Source of the DNA: Salarias fasciatus
Lineage: Eukaryota > Chordata > Actinopteri > Blenniiformes > Blenniidae
Length of the DNA stretch: 64,000 nucleotides
Direction of reading: 5' to 3'
NCBI RefSeq assembly: GCF_902148845.1
Contig: NC_043754.1
Span: 22,941,431 to 23,005,430, forward strand
Below, piece by piece: positions 58,201 to 64,000 of this stretch. The first letter of the stretch is position 1. Each line of letters begins with the position of its first letter. Position numbers and translations under genes: made by a program. The notes beneath the pieces were generated by a model that did not search any database, had not been told where the DNA came from, and saw only the letters and a program-made list of their open reading frames with translations.

Positions 58201-58489
58201 TGTGGATCTCGATCAGGTTGAGGTCATTCAGGGTTTCAGAGGTGGTGGTTGGCAGGTCCTTTACTGAGTTTGGCAGGAGCCAATCAGGAGCCGTTCCTCC
58301 GACAGGTCTATGCAGGAACCGGCGTCTGCTGACTCAGCTCCGAGTCCTGCAGGACTCTGCAGGTCCCCGTCACACCCGACAGCCCTCAGAGGGGCTGGGT
58401 AACGTGATCCTCAACAGATCAGAGTCCACTGTGGATCAGGGTCCTCTGGTCTGACAGCAGGGAGGAGGCTCTGAGGGTGAAAGTCCAGT

Positions 58490-58680
58490 TCATCTGAAGC
58501 CGGCTGAGTTCCCCAGACGAGTCCAGGTCTGGTTTAAAGTCCAGGTTTTAGTTGTAAAGTCCAAGTCTGGTTTAAAAAGCAGGTGTGGTTTAAAGTCCAG
58601 GTCTGGTTTTGAGGTCCAGGTCTGGTTTAAAGTCCAGGTTTTAGTTTTAAGGTCCAGGTCTGGTTTTGAAGTCGTGTCTC
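58490..58680. repeat. Minisatellite, unit about GGTCTGGTTTAAAGTCCA
   Basis: Eight or nine imperfect 18-22 base copies in serpinf1 intron 1. Confidence 0.85.
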
Positions 58681-58757
58681 TCATTCCTGAGTTTGTGGAA
58701 ATAAAACCTTAGGAAAAAACCTGCTGTGGCTGGATGAAGATGTCTGTTTTTTCCATC

Positions 58758-58805
<48 letters not shown>

Positions 58806-58916
58806 TGTGTGTGTATGTGTGTGTGTGTCTGTGTGTTTTCAGAGCTTCAGATGACAGACTTTTGTTACCCTGAAACTACCATAAGCAGGTCCAGATGTGT
58901 AATGAACAAAAGGTTC

Positions 58917-58918
<2 letters not shown>

Positions 58919-58987
<69 letters not shown>
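58919..58987. repeat. (TG)n microsatellite in serpinf1 intron 1
   Basis: About 34 TG units. Confidence 0.95.
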
Positions 58988-58988
<1 letters not shown>

Positions 58989-59067
58989 GAAGAGGCCTCA
59001 ATGAAATCCTTAAATGTGTAGGTAGTAACAGGTAATCAGCTGTTGTAATGACTCCCTATCAGGTATG

Positions 59068-59070
<3 letters not shown>

Positions 59071-59122
<52 letters not shown>

Positions 59123-59125
59123 TGT
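59071..59125. repeat. (TG)n/(CGTG)n tract before the first coding exon of serpinf1
   Basis: TG then CGTG units, ending about 30 bases before the acceptor of the ATG exon. Complementary to the (CA)n tract at 59226-59277. Confidence 0.95.
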
Positions 59126-59156
59126 GTGCACGTGTGCGTGTGTCGTGTTTTTCAGG

Positions 59157-59222
59157 ATGATGCGAATCACTTTGCTTCTGCATTTTGGACTCCTGCTGAG
59201 CTTCTGTCAGGCTCAGGTATTT

Positions 59223-59278
<56 letters not shown>

Positions 59279-62200
59279 TGTAAGAATACACAAGTTTGCA
59301 TTAATTTTTCAGAAATCCAAGACACCAAATATATGTCAGATAATCAAAGGTGTTGCTTGTGGCTTTTAATGATCTGGATCTGCTCTGCTGGGGTTTGTTT
59401 TCCTGCGGTCGCAGTCGGAGACGGGCGGCGATGAGGCGGCCGAGGAGGAGCATGTGGAGCTCTTCACCACGCCCACCGCCAAGATGGGCGCCGCCACCTC
59501 CGACTTCGGCTACAACCTTTTCCGTGCGCTGGCGAGCCGCGACGCCTCCACCAACGTCTTCCTGTCCCCGCTCAGCGTGTCCGCGGCTCTCACCCAGCTG
59601 TCCATGGGTGAGCAAAACAAACGCACATCTGGGCAGCAACCCGCTGAAGGCCGAGGTCAAATACAACAAACAACAACAACTGAAAGATTGACAACAACAA
59701 AAAACAAAACTACTAAAACTCTAATAACCACAACAGCCATCACTAAAAGCAGCAACAGACGCAACCAAAGTAACTGCACCAACAACAATAAGAACAAAGA
59801 TCATTCAGATAAACTGATTCTGTTTCAATACCACTCTGTCCCTACGACTGATTCTCAGTCTGTTTTCTATATTTGTCTGGAAAAAATTAAAAACTAAATA
59901 TTTATTGACAAACTCGAATAAATATTTGACATCCAGTTCTTTTTGAACAATATCTTACATGACATTTCCTAATTAGTTAAAGCAGAACTATGTAACTTTT
60001 TTACCTCAATAAATGTTTTTCAGAATCCCTGTGGGGGTAAAAAAAAGACTTGTCACAGTGATTCGCTGGTCCCTCCACTCCCCCCGGGGTCTGTGTCCTG
60101 AAAACAGCGCTTGCAACTTTCAGAGGAGCGACCTGACTACATCTCGTGAGAACAAACCTGCTTTACGGCACTCAGACAACAGGAGTACAAGTATAAAAGC
60201 GTGTAAAACAAACATGAAACCATCGCTAGTGTCAGCAACGCCACCCTTAGCTGCTCACGGATGGCAGAAACAAAAAGACAGAAAAAACCTTTGTCTGACG
60301 AGCGGAAAAAAAAGGAAATGGGAGTGGGACGCGTTCTGTACATGGGGGCGGGGCCGGGGGCAGATGGTGATGCAGAGAATGCTTACGACAGTGAGCTTTC
60401 ACAGGAGACCAGTAGGGGGAGCGCTAGAGCAAATCTTGCATAGTTCTGCTTTAACTTATAGCTATAAATATTACTCAACAGAATTCAAAATTCACAAGAA
60501 ATGTAATGTACTCCAAGATGAGAGGATTAAAAAAAAAAACGAAAATCAAAAGCAAATCGTCAAAATAAAGTCATAAATTTAAATGGAAAAAACTCATTAA
60601 AAATATATATTTTTTATCTTTAAACTTATTAACAAATTTGTAAAGCATTCAGCAAATTAATGCATTTGCAAAAAAGAAAAGAAACAATGACTTCGTTATG
60701 TTTGAAACGTTTTGTTAAAAAAACACAAAAAATATTGATATGGCATTATTTTGCAACACTCAGCTGCCCAATAGAATATGGACATAACAGCTCTAGTACT
60801 GATTCCTGATTTCAACGTTCTGTGAACAGTCGGTCTTGTGAACCTCGGCTCCAGTGGACTCAGTGAATTAAATCCCTCGGGTTTCAGTGACTGGGAGTGA
60901 GTTGTTCCTGCTGCAGGTGACTCCGTTTTGACTCCGTTTGCTCTCTGAATGATCAAAATCATCTGATGTATTTATACTGCACCTTTCGTTACTTTATTTT
61001 TATTTCTTAAGTTAACTTATATACAAAATTGCAACATATTGCGATACTATCGTATCGCAACCCAAGTTCCATGATGCATATCATATTATAAGGTCCTTGC
61101 CAATAAACACCCCTAAAAACACTCACATCAATACATCAGTGACCCTCCATCTCTGACTCCGCCCCCTCGCTGTCCTGCAGGAACATCGGAGAGCGCCGAG
61201 CGGCAGCTGCACCGCGCCCTGCGCTACCACACTCTGCAGGACCCCCAGCTCCACAACACCCTCAAAGACCTGCTGGCCTCGGTCCGCACGGCCGGGAAAG
61301 GCCTGAGTGCCGCCGCTCGCATTTACCTCGCCAAACGTGAGCCCCGCTGCCCGTCCAGGCCCGCCCCGTCAGCATGAACCTCACTCAGCCCACTGGTGAC
61401 CTCTGGTGGCGACGGTGGTTATAACAGCAGCACTGTTGAGAACAACAAGAGCCAAAACTGATAATGTTTGAGACATTCGCATGGTGGTGTATTTCTCTAT
61501 AAGTCATTTTTGTATTGTCAAAAGCAATAGTTTGCTGGTTTGAACATCTTGTAAAACGTTTTCAGCTGCTCCGTGTGATTTGAGCTGACGGTGGTTCGCT
61601 CTGTCGCCAGGACTCCGTCTGAAGCAGGACTTCTTCTCGCTGGTGGAGCAGCAATACGGCGTTCGTCCCAAGCAGCTGATGGGCGGAGCCAGAGACATGA
61701 AAGACATCAACGACTGGGTTTCCCAGGAGACCGGCGGGAAGGTACAGCGCTTACTGGCCAAGCCCCTCCCCCGAAACTCAGGCGTGAACACTGTGAGCGC
61801 CGCCTACTTTAAAGGTACGTCTCATCACAGAAACACCCCTGAAGATCTGAAGGCTGCGTTAGCAGGTGGATACGTCGGGTTTGACTCGGTGTCTCAGACC
61901 TCAAACTGAAAAGCTGAACCCTCTGCAGAGAGGACACAAGCATTTCATGAATCACATCTTTCTACTTCAGAATTCTGAATGTTTTCCCAAAATTTGTTCC
62001 TTAGTATAAACTAATGACCTTGACGACCCGAACAAGCAGTGCATAAAGTTTTAAGATTTTGTCTTCATCAGTGTTTGACATTTGGAGGCTTTAAAAATTA
62101 GGCATGGACTTGTTTAAAAACTGGTGTCATCTGCAAAGAAATGATTGCTTCTGAAGAACCTTTGAATTATTAGAATTCCTTCCTGGTGAATGGTTAATAT

Positions 62201-63923
62201 TACTGAAAAACGACTTGAGTGTTTGCATTGTAAAATATCAGCTACTCTCCGATTTGTTACCTCATATGAATGTTTCCTGCGAAAATCAGAACTGCAACAT
62301 TCAAACAGTCAGACAACTGATTGAATGTTGGTCACTTGTGAGAAGAAAATCAGAATCGGGTTGCATTAGTGTGAACACAGCCTTATAGTGAGAAGTGCAG
62401 CAAGGAAGCTGCTTTGGAAACTTGTAGTTTTTTCTTTGCAGATGACACCATTTTCCACAGAGTAGTGCTGTCTTGATTTAAAGCTTAAAGGTGCTGTAGG
62501 CAGGATTTTGCTAGTCAATGCTAATTTTTCTGTGTTTTCTTTTGATTAAATGTTAGAGTATCCATTGATAATCCATTAGGAGTGTAGCATAACTGCACTA
62601 CCGCGAGGGCGCAGCGTTTCCATCTGTCTCTGTTCTGAGCTGAAAAGGAATCTCGACAGCTCCAGGTATCTTTGACCAATCAGAAGAGCCCATGAGGCTC
62701 TAACCGTGATTGGTCGAGGGGCGTTCGTCGCGCGTTCTTGTGGGAGGGGCTTAACTTGCGTAAGGGCGTAATGTCAGAGAAAACAGGACCGGCTGGCTGT
62801 GCTGGGTTTCAAATCGCCATATTAGATGGGTCAAATCGCCATCTTGGTTAGGTAACCCTAAGCAAGATGGCGGAGATGCGGAATCCTGCCTACAGCACCT
62901 TTAAATATATCCAAAGTAAAGAAGACATCAGCCTCAAACTGAGCATGCTGGTTTCTGGGATCACTGACTTCATCTATGAGATCTGAAGCTTCTCCATGTT
63001 GCTTAGTTGCTAAAAAAAACCCTTAGAAACAGACCTTGGCTCAGAGACCTGGTGAACATGAGTGAATTCTCGTAATTGTATGTGATCAGGAAAGTGGGCG
63101 ACTCGCTTCAGCCAGAGCGGTGCGCTTGAAAACTTCCAGGTGGACGGAGGGATGCCAGTCCGCGTTCCCATGATGCAACAGGACAACTACCCGGTGAAGA
63201 TGGGCGCAGACTCAGACCTGAGCTGCACGGTGAGCGTTCTCTCTCCGCTCTCACGGCCTCCGGCGTGTCTCCGGCCTGACGGTGAGCCGCTCCTCTCCCT
63301 CCTCATCAGATCGCTCAGATCCAGATGCAGGACGACGTCAGCATGTTCATCTTCCTGCCCGATGACGTGAGCGCCAACACCACCCTGCTGGAGGAGAGTC
63401 TGACCGCCGAGTTCGTGCAGGACCTCTCCATGACGCTGCTTCCTGCCCAGGTGTCCCTCACGCTGCCCGTCCTCAGCTTCAGCTACTCCACAGACGTGAT
63501 GCCACTGCTCGGAGAGCTCGGTCAGTCCCACTGCACATTAATCACTACTCATTCAGCTCAGCGTGCGCTTCCAGGAGGTTTCAGGCTGCTGTGACTGCTT
63601 CTTCTAAGTGACTGTGATGTTCCTGTAGTTCCCAAGCAAGAGACCTTCTCCTCCTCCTCTTCCTCTCTGCAGGTCTCTCCGATTGGCTCAACAACCAGGA
63701 GCTGGAGAAAATCTCGCCTCAGCCGGCCAGGCTTGGCAGCATCAATCACAAGGTTGTCATGGAGACAGTGCCGGAGGGAAACCAGTACGCCAGCACCGCC
63801 TCGCCGCCGAGTCACCTTGCCTACCGCGTGGACCGACCTTTCCTCTTCCTGATCCGGGACGAGACGTCGGGGGCGCTGCTCTTCATCGGCCGGGTGGTCA
63901 ACCCCAAAGACCTGCGGATATAA
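59157..63923 (+). CDS. serpinf1: Pigment epithelium-derived factor (serpin F1)
   Basis: A secreted, non-inhibitory serpin with anti-angiogenic and neurotrophic roles. Exons 59157-59216, 59415-59607, 61181-61336, 61611-61814, 63090-63229, 63310-63520 and 63673-63923 join in phase to 404 residues (human PEDF 418). Signal peptide MMRITLLLHFGLLLSFCQAQ, then an acidic N-terminus (DEAAEEEHVELF). Landmarks: TSDFGYNLFRALASRD, NVFLSPLSVSAALTQLSMG, RLRLKQDFFSLVEQQYGVRP, INDWVSQETGGKVQRLL, VNTVSAAYFKGKWATRF and MMQQDNYPVKMGADSDL. An N-glycosylation site lies in SANTTLLEES. The end RPFLFLIRDETSGALLFIGR matches the PEDF C-terminus. The reactive-loop stretch ETVPEGNQYASTASPPSHLA lacks the Ala-rich hinge, consistent with a non-inhibitory serpin. 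Tandem with serpinf2, same strand, as in other vertebrates. Confidence 0.96.
59226..59277. repeat. (CA)n tract just after the first coding exon of serpinf1
   Basis: About 26 CA units, starting about 10 bases after the donor. Confidence 0.95.
59660..59800. repeat. (CAA)n-rich low-complexity stretch
   Basis: Imperfect CAACAACAA and ACAAAA words in serpinf1 intron 3. Confidence 0.7.
59981..60450. mobile_element. TTAA-flanked MITE with AGCAGAACTATGTAACTTTT ends
   Basis: 470 bp between TTAA 59977-59980 and 60451-60454. The right end GCATAGTTCTGCT is the inverted copy of the left end. Non-coding, in serpinf1 intron 3. Confidence 0.85.
62489..62900 (+). mobile_element. TTAA-flanked MITE, family A, copy 3
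   Basis: 412 bp between TTAA 62485-62488 and 62901-62904, with the same AGGTGCTGTAGGCAGGATT ends as copies 1 and 2 and the same orientation as copy 2. In serpinf1 intron 5. Confidence 0.9.
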
Positions 63924-64000
63924 AAAACAAACAGAGACATGACGGCGGCACACGGCGCTCTTAGCGGGTCCTAGGAGGGGTTGCAGGTGTTAGCTTCACG

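Noticed and set aside
1-64000. Endogenous retrovirus, LTR element or Polinton copies
   Set aside because: I saw no paired LTRs, gag/pol/env-like frames or capsid genes. The retroelement traces are non-LTR type.

Overview
The window looks like nuclear DNA of a ray-finned (teleost) fish. Its genes have short introns with consensus splice sites. Long (CA)n/(TG)n tracts, degenerate minisatellites, fish-type LINE remnants, hAT elements and many small TTAA-flanked transposons fill the space between them. I see no prokaryotic, plasmid or phage signal, no tRNA or rRNA gene and no CRISPR array.

Seven protein genes can be built exon by exon with agreeing phases, except where noted. From left to right: an unidentified C-terminal coding end (2-148, +); a schwannomin-interacting-protein-1-like gene (4251-6747, +, 231 aa); a P2Y-type nucleotide receptor with 7 TM helices (12968-15249, +, 442 aa, one intron); a short FMO GS-OX-like flavin monooxygenase (17136-19455, -, 430 aa, with a 5' non-coding exon near 21.6 kb); Mediator subunit med31 (22280-23748, -, 131 aa); the Na+/citrate transporter slc13a5 (27514-36722, -, 13 exons); and the tandem serpins serpinf2 (alpha-2-antiplasmin, 49933-53560, +, 465 aa) and serpinf1 (PEDF, 59157-63923, +, 404 aa). 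SERPINF2/SERPINF1, SLC13A5 and MED31 all map to human 17p13, so the block is largely ancestral synteny. The genes are not an operon or pathway. Only the two serpins form a related pair, made by an old tandem duplication.

The space between genes holds most of the unusual material. At least eight elements sit between TTAA direct repeats and begin with AG: three copies of one ~413 bp family, a 673 bp foldback element and several single elements. Three hAT-like elements have perfect 8 bp target duplications. A TTGGT-type minisatellite at 45.6-49.6 kb is cut up by four insertions, and a duplicated segment in it keeps an empty and a filled TTAA site side by side. A second precise TTAA insertion splits an RTE-like repeat at 41.9-43.4 kb.

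I found no convincing new multi-gene system. The observations most worth a second look are the TTAA element community with its internal empty site, the single-base deficits concentrated in slc13a5 exons 2 and 3, and two coding exons (serpinf1 first coding exon, slc13a5 exon 2) lying between complementary (TG)n and (CA)n tracts.
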